NCBI GenBank assembly: GCA_019188255.1
Contig: JAETXT010000008.1
Span: 3,348,001 to 3,412,000, forward strand
Length of the DNA: 64,000 nt
DNA from: Verticillium longisporum
Taxonomy: Eukaryota > Ascomycota > Sordariomycetes > Glomerellales > Plectosphaerellaceae
Reading direction: 5' to 3'
The first letter of the stretch is position 1. Every line of letters starts with the position of its first letter. The notes under the pieces were generated by a model. It was not told where the DNA came from, ran no database searches, and saw only the letters and a program-made list of their open reading frames with translations. The translations under genes were made by a program, and so were the position numbers. Shown here piece by piece: positions 1 through 8,993 of this stretch.

Positions 1-251
1 GAACACAGCAAACAGACGTAGATCCAGAATGAGTTGTAGTGAGGGAGCGATGTCCTCGGGGTCGAGGTGTGGGACCGCCGATAGAAGTATGCTTGCGAGG
101 AGGGCAGAAAAAAAGGGGGTCTCTTCCCCCCCTCTCTTCATATGATGCCACTGCTCGATATCGCCAAAAGCCGAAGCAAGCGAGTAAGTCAGGCTCCCCT
201 GGTGCGTTTGTTGGTGAGCCGGAGAGACGGGGCCCCTAACCATCCAACAGC
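1..251. other. window edge, no supported gene
   Basis: Non-coding or decayed sequence ahead of the FAD-oxidase pseudogene. A possible splice acceptor (CAG) lies just before position 251 and a GTAAGT donor-like site near 186. No upstream exon resembling the expected secretory N-terminus of the oxidase can be read. Confidence 0.4.
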
Positions 252-1342
252 ATGGACTCGTCCTCCTCTGTCATGGCGCCCTTTTTTGCCAACCAAAGCT
301 GCGACCCTTTCCAGCCTCGCGAGCGCCCATGCACTCTCGGCAACTACGTTGATTATGCCGTTGACGCTCGCACGCCTGGTGATATCCAGGCCGCCATCAT
401 CTTTGCTAAGAAGTATAACATCCGTTTCGTCGTTCGCAACACGGGTCACGACTACAATGGCCGTTCCACTGGTGCTGGCGCGATCTCTGTTTGGGTTCGC
501 AACATGAAGGGCGCCAAGGTCGTCGACTGGGCCGACAAGAACTATCAGGGCAAGGCACTCACCGTCGCTGCCGGCGTTCAGGGTTTTGAGGTTATGGACG
601 CTGCCAACGCCGCTGGCCTCGTCGCTGGCGTCGCCGTCGTGGGCGGCGAGTGCCCCACCGTCAGTCTTGCTGGAGGATACACCCAGGGTGGAGGCCATTC
701 GGCCCTGTCGACTAGCTTCGGTCTCAGCGCCGATAACGTTCTCGAGTGGGAGCTTGTCACCGCGGATGCCAAGGTCGTCAAGGCCAGCCGTACTGTGAAC
801 GCGGACCTCTACTGGGTGGGCTCTGTCCGGTGGTGGTGGCGGCAACTGGGGCGTTGTCACCTCGGCCACCGTCAAGGCGCACCCTGATGCTGTCTTTGGT
901 GGCGCCACCGTCGCCTTCTTTGCTGCCGAGAACGATGCGACTGCCTTCTACAAGGCTATTGATGCATTCCACGAGGAGCTTGCCGCCATGGTCGATGCTG
1001 GTACCATGGTTGTCTACTACTTTGCGGCCGCCTTCTTCCAGATTGCACCCATCAACGCCTACAACAAGACCGAGGCGGAGGTCCGACATGATTGCCAATC
1101 AAAACCTCATGACCAACACGCTCATCCCCGCTATTGAGAAGCTTACCCCCGGTGGCGGTGTGTACCAGAACGAGGCCGACTTCCGTCAGCCTCGCTGGCA
1201 GCAGGAGTTCTTCGGTGTCTACTACAACAACCTTCTCTGCATCAAGAAGGAACGCGATCCCGAGGGCTGCTTCTATGCCCTCAATGGTGTTGGCAGCGAG
1301 GCGTGGACTGTCGCCAGCAACGGGCGTATGTGCAGGGCTTAG
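252..1342 (+). pseudogene. FAD-linked oxidase (BBE/PCMH type), broken
   Basis: Remains of a secreted flavin oxidoreductase of the berberine-bridge-enzyme-like family, which uses covalently bound FAD to oxidise sugars or alkaloid-like substrates. The PCMH FAD-binding part is clear at 252-815: NTGHDYNGRSTGAG (with the His that binds FAD in this family) and GGYTQGGGHSALS. Three faults are visible. The usual N-terminal part of about 100 residues with a signal peptide is missing. At 816-819 four extra bases, a tandem TGGG copy, shift the frame just before a glycine run. After TEAEV at about 1085 the sequence jumps in a new frame to the C-terminal part (MIANQNLMT through the NEAD and VGSEAW motifs), so roughly 110-130 codons of the substrate domain are gone. 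The last codons before the stop at 1340-1342 look like the normal family end. It converges on the GH43 gene 62 bases away. Family assignment is firm; calling it a pseudogene is nearly as firm. Confidence 0.85.
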
Positions 1343-1404
1343 TGATATAGATGGATATATGCAAAAACGTACAATAGCAGCCTGATAATGCCATCTTTCC
1401 GCCA

Positions 1405-2946
1405 TTATACAGGTGTTGGTGCAAACGCGAACCACTCTTTGATTCCCACCGCCGCATAAGGCCCGTTGCCTGACCCAACAAACACTGCCCGTAGCATGGT
1501 TGTCTTGACCGTGGCGAAGCCTACCTCGGCGGGTGAATCCGTCACCTCGTTTGGGTACGGCCCCTCGGCCGCCACGTCCTTCCACGCGCCGTCAGCGGCA
1601 CGATACTCGACCCTCCACTCTCTCGGTGGCGCCACGCCAAAGTCAGCCCCCGCCGGCGCGTCGGCGAAGAAGGCGACGGCCACGCCGTTGAGCTCGACTG
1701 TCGCGTTCCACGTATAGGTGAGCACGCTCTCGCGCGGCGACGCCTCTCCAGCCCACGCGGACCAGTAGTCCGGCGGCAGGGGCGTCGAGGGGACGCGCTC
1801 GTCGTGCAGAGCCGCAAGCCAGTCCTGGACGGGCGTGCGGGGGACGGACGACGGCTCGGCCAGCGGCGCCACGTTGCGGCTCGGTGGGCGCGGGGCCGAG
1901 AGGGCTGGACGGACGGAGCGTTCGACGGGTCGGATAGACGGTGGGTTGGTGGCGTCGTCAAAAAGGAGGGGGTCGAGGGCGATGCTGCGGCGAAAGTGGC
2001 CGCCGCCCTCGGCGTCAGCAGTGTGGTAGACGAGAAAGTGCGCGCCGTCGGCGAGGGCGTAGACGCCCGGGTGGCTCGTCGTGCTGGAGACGATGGGGAG
2101 GACGACGCCGCGGAAGGTCCAGGGGCCGAGCGGCGACGAGGCGGTGCCGTAGGCGATGCAGGCGTGGTACGAGGTCGGCGTGCAGGGGGAGTCTGGGCCC
2201 GCGTTGTTGGCGGCGTAAAGCATGTAGTAGGTCTCCTTGCGCTTCATGAACCAGGGGGCCTCGAAGAAGCCCGTGAGGGTGGTGACGGCCGTGATGCTGC
2301 CGATGATGGTGGTCATGTCGGACCCGAGCTCGACGCCGCGCAGCTGGTTGAAAGAGCCCCAGTAGACAAAGACGCGATTGTCGTCATCCACCAGAACGAC
2401 TGGGTCGATATTGTGCATGTCGTTGCGGACGGGCACGGCCTGGGAGATGATGGGACCGTCGGGGTGCGCATCAGTAAAGGGGCCCATCGGAGAGTCAGAC
2501 ACGGCGACGCCAATGCCAAAGGCGTCCTGCGTGCCGGGATCTCGCTGAGTGACGGACGCGAAGAAGTAGAAGCGGCCGTCGGCGCCCTGTATAATCTGGC
2601 TCGCGTAGGCGCCTCCCGAGTCGGCCCATGCGAACAGGACCTCGGGACGGGCGACGGCGCGTTGCAGAGTCCACTCGCCACCAGCGGGGTCAGGATTCTC
2701 GGCCGAGAAGAGCTGCCATTCGTTCATGATGAAGGCGTTGGTCGTCGGCAGCGCTTCATCGCGGCCGCTCAGGATGTAGACCGTATTGTTCACGACAAAG
2801 GGTGCTGGGTCGGCCGAGTAGATGGAGCCATCGGAGAGGATGGGGTTGCCGTCGGAGACGAAAGTCTCTGTCTGCCGGCGATGCAAGGAGAGCGAGAAGA
2901 CGGGCAAGACCACACAGGCGGAGATGAGCAGGCGGTAGTACTTCAT
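1405..2946 (-). CDS. secreted glycoside hydrolase, family GH43-like
   Basis: A 513-residue intronless protein with a cleavable signal peptide (about residues 1-20) followed by a dibasic site. Residues 40 to about 340 carry the five-bladed propeller signatures of GH43, the arabinanase/arabinofuranosidase/xylosidase family acting on plant hemicellulose and pectin side chains. The three expected carboxylates are visible: Asp46 in SADPAPF, Asp181 in NIDPVV and Glu229 in FFEAPW. A proline-rich linker (about 335-390) leads to a C-terminal beta-rich domain of unknown role, perhaps sugar-binding. The start is the first ATG and gives a good signal peptide. The gene converges on the broken FAD oxidase, and both are of the secreted, biomass-related kind. 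Which substrate it cleaves cannot be told from the sequence. Confidence 0.85.
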   Translation of the reverse strand: MKYYRLLISACVVLPVFSLSLHRRQTETFVSDGNPILSDGSIYSADPAPFVVNNTVYILSGRDEALPTTNAFIMNEWQLFSAENPDPAGGEWTLQRAVARPEVLFAWADSGGAYASQIIQGADGRFYFFASVTQRDPGTQDAFGIGVAVSDSPMGPFTDAHPDGPIISQAVPVRNDMHNIDPVVLVDDDNRVFVYWGSFNQLRGVELGSDMTTIIGSITAVTTLTGFFEAPWFMKRKETYYMLYAANNAGPDSPCTPTSYHACIAYGTASSPLGPWTFRGVVLPIVSSTTSHPGVYALADGAHFLVYHTADAEGGGHFRRSIALDPLLFDDATNPPSIRPVERSVRPALSAPRPPSRNVAPLAEPSSVPRTPVQDWLAALHDERVPSTPLPPDYWSAWAGEASPRESVLTYTWNATVELNGVAVAFFADAPAGADFGVAPPREWRVEYRAADGAWKDVAAEGPYPNEVTDSPAEVGFATVKTTMLRAVFVGSGNGPYAAVGIKEWFAFAPTPV

Positions 2947-3912
2947 CCTGGCGAGTTCGTCCGTACGTTGTCCGACCAGGTAGGTTCCTAATTGGTCAGC
3001 CAGGTAAGGATTAAGAGTGGGAAGATGCTCCTTGTCTTGTGTGGTTGTCTACAGCTGTTGTCTTGATATACCTAACCAAAGCAGCTGCCGTGTAATGGGG
3101 CATGCATTTCCCACATGTGGCAAAGACAAGCCATCTTTACGTAGATCCAACAGGAGCATGTAGTCGTCTTCACGGTCTCACTACTACTTCACCTGAGATA
3201 GTGTCGGCCCTCCTACAGCCGTATTCGAGGTACGCATCTGACTCGAGCGGCTGCACCTCGAGATTCAAACGTCACTGTAGTTGTCGCGTATAGACAGACA
3301 TGGGCACCTTCTTCATTTGTTAATCGACCATGACGGGAGGGAGAATGCACCGTGGTCTTGCGCGCCAATGATGGGCCCGCTCTCCAACATGACGTTGCAT
3401 TGCAGACAATCGGATGCCGCGGTTTTTTGTCGATCAAAGGCAATCTCAGCAAATGTCACAATTTCCCCGCCATCTGCACGCTGGGGAGCGGATGCTGTGC
3501 TTTCCGACGCCGCTTTTGGCTGTGGGTCAATGCATTTACCTGAGGTTGGCCGAAATCGTCGTGGCAGATTCGCTATTCGTGGATGATGCTCTCCGCGCGA
3601 GATCATGCGGCGAGCACATACTGTCGAGACTGTGTATGTGGTGCCCACTATCAACAAAACCAACGTGGTTTCCAGCGACAATTTGACTGATATGGGCGTC
3701 AATGCAACGATCCGACTTGTGCGTTCGCTCAGACTCACCAGCCACCACACGGGATCAATCGCCATGGAGGCGTCACCCAGAGCTTGGAGAGAAGAATTCA
3801 CCGTGAGTCGTGGTCACGCCTCTGAGCGGCGCCGTGAGGGTCAAAAAGAGGAATCCTCCAGTTGCGGGCTGGCTGTGTCCCGGGCAGCGGACAAACCTGC
3901 AAAATAAATGGA
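2947..3912. other. intergenic, upstream of GH43 and tRNA-iMet
   Basis: Promoter side of the GH43 gene. A 162-codon open frame on the minus strand (3313-3801) has no recognisable domain and no signal peptide, and I do not support it as a gene. Nothing else is visible. Confidence 0.4.
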
Positions 3913-3984
3913 TAGCAACTGGACGTTTCGATCGTCCGACCTCCGGGTTATGAGCCCGGCGCGCTTCCGCTGCGCCAAGTTGCT
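3913..3984 (-). tRNA. initiator tRNA-Met (CAU)
   Basis: A full cloverleaf reads on the minus strand: a 7-bp acceptor stem (AGCAACT/AGTTGCT) with A1:U72, a D-arm, an anticodon loop CTCATAA and a T-stem GGACG/CGTCC. Three features mark it as the initiator and not an elongator: A1:U72, consecutive G:C pairs below the anticodon loop (CCGGG/CCCGG), and the T-loop ATCGAAA in place of TTCGA. The discriminator base is A. There is no intron. The initiator tRNA delivers methionine to the start codon with eIF2. Confidence 0.95.
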
Positions 3985-4721
3985 TTCTTCCTTGTTGATA
4001 TGAAGCCAAAAGTGGCCGGATTATGTAGTCATCGTGAGATGGAGCAAGCACTGATCGGCCCGCTTGGTGGGCGACGACGTGGGTCTCGTCCGGCTTCGGC
4101 AACCGACCAACGAGCCCTAGCTAGAGAACGTGGCTCATCAGGTGAGCGGGTGCGTGGTCATATCAAGCTAGTACCGACGGGAAAAATGGTCTTGTCGTTG
4201 ATGCTGACACGCGTGGCGGAAGGGGGCCGAGGGACCTTGGGTAGATACATGGTAAGTCGGTAGGTAAGTAGGTAGGCCCCTGAGGTTGACGTTGACGGCG
4301 GTCTCCCATGTCTTTCCCGATCGAGCACAATGCGCCTGATTCAGCCACCACTGATTGGCCTCGAACAGGACTCCAGCACTTGGTCACGCATGGCATCCGT
4401 GCCATGGCTTTGCAGTGCCCGTTACAAGCAGGATAGATAAGGAACGTAGCCTGCATTTGCCTACCATGTCACCCTGGTTCGGGCAGAGTTCGCGTCCTGG
4501 ACGAAGTCGCCAGTTGGCCCACCCAGGCAGGACATGGCAGCGTAATCTTCTCCTGTCCCCACCACGCCGCACCGCCCCCCGCTTCTCGACGCTCTGTGTC
4601 CCACCCGATCACAAGCACAACACCCGTTGAAAATCTCACGATACCCACTGCTCGCAATAATTGTTCTCTCTCCCCCACCGGTCGACATGGTCGCTGCAGA
4701 TGCCGCCCGTCTCTCATCAAA
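3985..4721. other. intergenic between tRNA genes
   Basis: No gene supported. Contains a GGTA/TAGG motif cluster at 4251-4276 (listed separately). Open frames here have no family resemblance. Confidence 0.4.
4251..4276. repeat. GGTA/TAGG motif cluster
   Basis: Repeated TAGGTA/GGTAAG words. It is one of about a dozen similar clusters in intergenic DNA of this window; others are at 9785-9815, 17101-17120, 17432-17465, 22025-22039, 24325-24362, 29086-29133, 35871-35909, 38427-38476, 38552-38565, 38774-38792, 44937-44952 and 45426-45462. Confidence 0.7.
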
Positions 4722-4792
4722 GCGTGAATGGTTTAGTGGTAAAATTCTCCGTTGCCATCGGGGAGCCCTGGGTTCGATTCCCAGTTCACGCA
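4722..4792 (+). tRNA. tRNA-Gly (GCC)
   Basis: Complete cloverleaf without an intron: acceptor GCGTGAA/TTCACGC, anticodon loop TTGCCAT in a CTCCG/CGGGG stem with one wobble pair, T-arm CTGGG-TTCGATT-CCCAG, discriminator A. The anticodon GCC reads GGC and GGU glycine codons. Confidence 0.97.
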
Positions 4793-5262
4793 GAGTGACA
4801 TGTACAGCATCATCAGGGACGTCTCTGAGGTTGTTGGTACCATTTTTGTTTTGGATACTTTGGCTCGGCGTTCTGGTCCCGGCCCTGGTCCAGATTTGAA
4901 GACTGATAGCATCGACGCTATTGGAACTGATTGAAGAATGAGCCAACATGTAGACAAAAGATGTGCTGCGTTGGGATGCTGCTTCAGGCCTCAAGTTGTA
5001 GCTATGAAGAATCACTTGCATATTGATGGGGGAGCGAGGCCGACCCTGCCCACGATGGTCTGCGAGAACATGGGCCAAAGAACCCGGGATGATACTGTCT
5101 AGGTCCTCCAAGTGCTGACAAGTGACATCCGATGCAAAGCAGCCCAGAATCGGCCTGTACCTTTCACCTCCATGTCACTGTCGACTATTGGTTGCCCAAT
5201 GGCAAAACTGGCCAGGAAAGCCAAAAGGTTAATCCAGTGACGGCCCACTGGAATACATCAAT
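4793..5262. other. intergenic between tRNA-Gly and tRNA-Leu
   Basis: No supported feature. Open frames on the minus strand run through the tRNA-Gly gene and have no recognisable protein content. Confidence 0.4.
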
Positions 5263-5345
5263 TGAATGGGATGGGATTCGAACCCATGCCTACGAAGTAG
5301 ACTAGCACCTGAAGCTAGCGCCTTAGACCGCTCGGCCACCCATCC
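5263..5345 (-). tRNA. tRNA-Leu (CAG)
   Basis: Class II tRNA with a long variable arm. Acceptor GGATGGG pairs with CCCATTC (one G:U), anticodon loop TTCAGGT sits in a GCTAGC/GCTAGT stem, the variable arm contains CTACTTCGTAG, and the T-arm is ATGGG-TTCGAAT-CCCAT. The anticodon CAG reads CUG leucine. No intron. Confidence 0.95.
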
Positions 5346-6151
5346 TACTGTTGATCGTTGTAGGCTGGATTGGAAAGCTGTCTTATACAGTCTACCCCCT
5401 GCTAAGAATCATAACTACAAGACCCCTTCTTTGAGCCATTGTGCGATAGAAGGGTTTTTACGGGTGGAGGACATTTCTGGGTTTTATAGGAGAAGGAGAC
5501 GGTAGCAGGCTTTGGAGGTTAAGCCAAAAATCTCGTCATGAGACTCTCGCGCAATCCTTGTACAGGCGAGAACATGGGACCATCAGTCAGTTCCCCGCCC
5601 ATGTCGGACACAAACCCCAGATCTACAGATGCGGGCTCAAGGCCCATCTCTTCATCATGCATCATGATATCTTTTGATCGCACGTTGCAGAACCCACCTC
5701 GAAGCCGAGCTGACATTGCATCTCATTATTCTTGCGCCCCAATGACGTCCCGGCGCTTCAGTCCCGAACGATCAGTCGCTGGAGGACAATACGGGAGTAC
5801 CCCGCACCCGAAACGTCAGATGCCCTGTGGAATGTCTGGGGAATGCGCCGAGGATCTACATGAAGGCGACCAAAAGGGCAGCTCGGTGATACTGGCCTCT
5901 AGTTCCGGCACTTGCTCGCCATGGCTGGAGATCGGATCATCACTATACGGAGCTATTATTGCCCCCCTCGTTTCGACTGAGGCACCGGAATTCGATTTGG
6001 GGTGACGGTCTCAAGGAGATGTGTAACGCCTGGTCGAGTATTTATATGTGTGATCTTCAGGTCGGAGAATGGCCTGGTCCTTGCTGATGAGCGGACAGCT
6101 TGATCTACCAAGACCCATACTCGCATCCCGGAAGACTGCAGGCTGCCCAGC
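5346..6151. other. intergenic, upstream of DUF5695 gene
   Basis: Promoter region. An open frame of 155 codons (5538-6005, plus strand) lacks any recognisable domain and is not supported. A TATA-like element at 6039-6046 is listed separately. Confidence 0.4.
6039..6046 (+). promoter_or_regulatory. putative TATA box of the DUF5695 gene
   Basis: TATTTATA lies 106 bases before the ATG at 6152, a plausible distance for a TATA box with a 5' UTR of about 70-80 bases. Confidence 0.4.
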
Positions 6152-8993
6152 ATGCCATTCTTCGCACCAGGTTGGCCAGCAGCCGTCGTCAGCGTGCTTG
6201 CCGCCTCAGCCCTCGGTCAGGGAACGAACTTTCCCCCAGACACACTAGGACTCGAGAATGGCCTTATCGAGATCGATACACCCAACTTGAGCGCCCGCAT
6301 TGTTCGCGACGCCCAGGTCCTAGCCTCTCTTCGTGTGGCAGGGGAGAGCTTCGACTTCCTGCCCTTCGATTACCTCGACCGCCGCAACCGCGATGGCCAG
6401 TATCATTGGGGTGACATCACCTACCGCTACCGCGAAGAGGGGAGCACAGCCTGGATAGACGGTGACTCGGCGAAGAAGCGACAGCCCGTCGAATCGCTCA
6501 GCCCTGGGGATGCCCTCGCTGCGTCAGGTTTGGGGCCGACACTTCCAAGTAGCCCGCTGAACATCACTCGAGAGTGGCTCGAGGTAGATGGCGATCTTGG
6601 ACTGCGCTTTACAATCGTCAACACGGGAGACGCGACCCTCGAGCTCGGCAGCCTCGGCTTCCCGGCCGAGTTCAACAGCATCTTCACTCACCGCGAACCC
6701 CTCGAGATGCAGAAGTCTTGCTCCCTATCGGACCCGTACATTGGTCTCGACGCTGGTCAGATCCGCGTGACGCCCGTCAACCCGGTCCGTGGCTCTCGCG
6801 CTGCCCTCGTTGTCACACCGCTGGGGGGCACGAGCACACCACTCGAGGCATATCGCAATCTGGTAGAGCCGTCATTTCAGGACACAGGCTATGGGAGTCA
6901 GACATTCGAGGGCTTTTACGAATGGCAGGTCCTGTCCCAGGCGTGGGCCGAGAAGGAGTGGGCCGCGGCCGAGCAGGGGCCGTGGAACAACCCTTCGTCG
7001 CGGGCTCTCGAGTCTGGCGAAGCGCTGCAGTTCGGCGTCCGCTTCACGGTCGCAACAGACGGCGTCCGAGGCTTCGATGACGCTGTCCGCAAGACCGGTA
7101 CGCCCACTGCACTGGGCGTACCAGGATATCTCCTCGCAAGAGATTTGCCGGGTCAGTTGTTCATCAACGCATCATCCGCAATCAGCTCCTTCTCTTCCGA
7201 GCCGGCCGGCGCTCTAAGTGTTGCCGAGAACAACAATGGTGGGTATACAGTGACGCCGTCAAGCGCGGAATCCACCTGGGGTCGTGTACGCCTGACGGTT
7301 AAGTATGCCGATGGCAAGGTGCAAACCATCCATTACTTCATCACCAAGCCGACCAGCGAGGCGCTCGCCGACATGGGCAGGTTTCTCTTCAACGAAGCCT
7401 GGTTCACTGATGAGTCAGACCCCTTCAACCGCACGCCTTCTGTGATGACCTACGACTACGAGGCTGGCGCCATCGTTGAGCAGGACTCGCGGGCCTGGGT
7501 GGCTGGGCTCAGCGACGAGGGCGGTACCGGAGCCTACGTCGCAGCCGCCATGAAGCAAGTCTTGCAGCCAGATGCCGAGGAGGTCGCCAAGCTGGACGAG
7601 TTCGTCAACAAGGTTGTCTGGGGCCAGATCCAGCTCGAGGACTATTCAGTACGAAAGTCCATATTCTACTATGACCCCGATCGCGTTGATTACAACTATA
7701 GCTCGAACATTGACTGGACAAGCTGGACGTCGTGGAACCGAGAAAACTCCTACTTCATCGACCGAGCCTACAATTATGTTCACCCAGCAGCCGCATACTG
7801 GGTTTTGTATCGCGTCGCGAGAGCGTATCCTGACTTGGTCAACCATGACTGGCCATGGTACCTTGAGAAGGCCTGGGGAACTGCGCACCGCATGACGGAT
7901 TCCGAGATATGGTACAATGACATGGGTTTGATGGGCGAGACGGTGTTTGGGTTCATCTTACAAGATCTCTTTCGCGAGGGCGAGACAAGGAAAGCAGAGC
8001 AGCTGGAAGCAAGAATGCGAGAGCGTGCTCAGCTCTGGGACTCGCAGGACGTGCCTTACGGCAGCGAAATGGCATGGGATTCGACTGGACAGGAGGGTGT
8101 CTACTACTGGACGAAGTAAGTGCCGCTTCATCGGCCTGTCATCGGCCTGGTGTCCTGCTCGGTACTGACAAGTGTGATGTAGACATTTCGGCTTCGATGG
8201 GTCAGCTGCGCAAACAGTCGACAGTGTTCTTGGATACATGCCGACGGTCCCTCACTGGGGCTGGAATGGATGTGCCCGTCGATACTGGGACTTCATGTAA
8301 GTGGATGCTGTTGCTTGGAGCGAAGCGCAGAGCATTTGACTAAGCCCCGGCCGCAGCTATGGTGGTAAACTACGGCGCATTGAGCGACAGATCCATCACT
8401 ACGGATCCGGCCTCAACGCGCAGGTTCTTCTCGCTGCCTTCCGCGATGATCCGAGCGACTCATACCTCGTCCGCGTTGGATACGCAGGCTCCTCTGCGCC
8501 CGTGTCAAACATCAACCAGGATGGTTTCCCTTCGGTGGCATATCACGCGTGGCCAGACACCCAGAAGTGGGACGGCATCACAGGAGACTACGGTGGCGGG
8601 TTCCTGGGCATGGCGCTCAGCGGTGGCGTGTATGTGGCAGACGACTCAGAGGTCGGTCTCGTGGCCTACGGCGGTATCCTCAGTCGTCAAGCAAGCTCAG
8701 TCACAGTACAACCAAAGGACGCAGTAAAGAGACGCGTGTACATCGGTCCGCTCAGCATCTTGGTCGAAATTGACGCCGGCATGGTGAAGGAGTTCTCATA
8801 TGACGGTGAAAGCGTGACGTTGAACGTCAAACAGCCAGCGGATGGCCCAAGAGCTGACTCGGTCATTGTCTGGATCGATTCGCGGTCTGAGAAGCAGTGG
8901 GGAGTGATCAGCAATGGGGCGGTCGAGGCACGCGGTGGTTGGCAAATAGGTTTCGGCGACGACGGGGCTACAATCAAGCTTGGGTCGGTCTAA
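6152..8993 (+). CDS. secreted DUF5695-type protein, probable glycosidase
   Basis: Three exons: 6152-8115, 8183-8296 and 8357-8993. Both introns are short (67 and 60 bases, GTAAGT donors) and keep the frame, giving 904 residues. The first 22 residues form a signal peptide ending ASALGQ. An N-terminal beta-rich region (25 to about 390) is followed by an aromatic-rich helical region (about 410-800) with motifs such as NENSYFIDRAYNYVHPAAAYW and PHWGWNGCARRYWD, typical of six-hairpin (alpha/alpha)6 glycosidase folds. I place it in DUF5695, whose substrate and reaction are not known to me. The C-terminus is again beta-rich. Acidic residues between the barrel helices are candidate catalytic groups but cannot be assigned. 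Intron 1 breaks the conserved WTKHFGFDGSAA stretch, which supports this splice model. Confidence 0.8.

Noticed and set aside
189..908. Minus-strand frame of 239 codons
   Set aside because: Lies opposite the FAD-oxidase pseudogene, has no family features, and is a shadow of the real coding frame.
1804..2991. Plus-strand frame of 395 codons opposite the GH43 gene
   Set aside because: Gly/Arg/Val-rich composition without domains; an antisense shadow of a G/C-rich gene.
3313..3801. Minus-strand frame of 162 codons upstream of tRNA-iMet
   Set aside because: No start context, domain, signal peptide or splice partner that I can recognise.
4461..5111. Minus-strand frame of 216 codons
   Set aside because: Runs straight through the tRNA-Gly gene and has no protein-family content.
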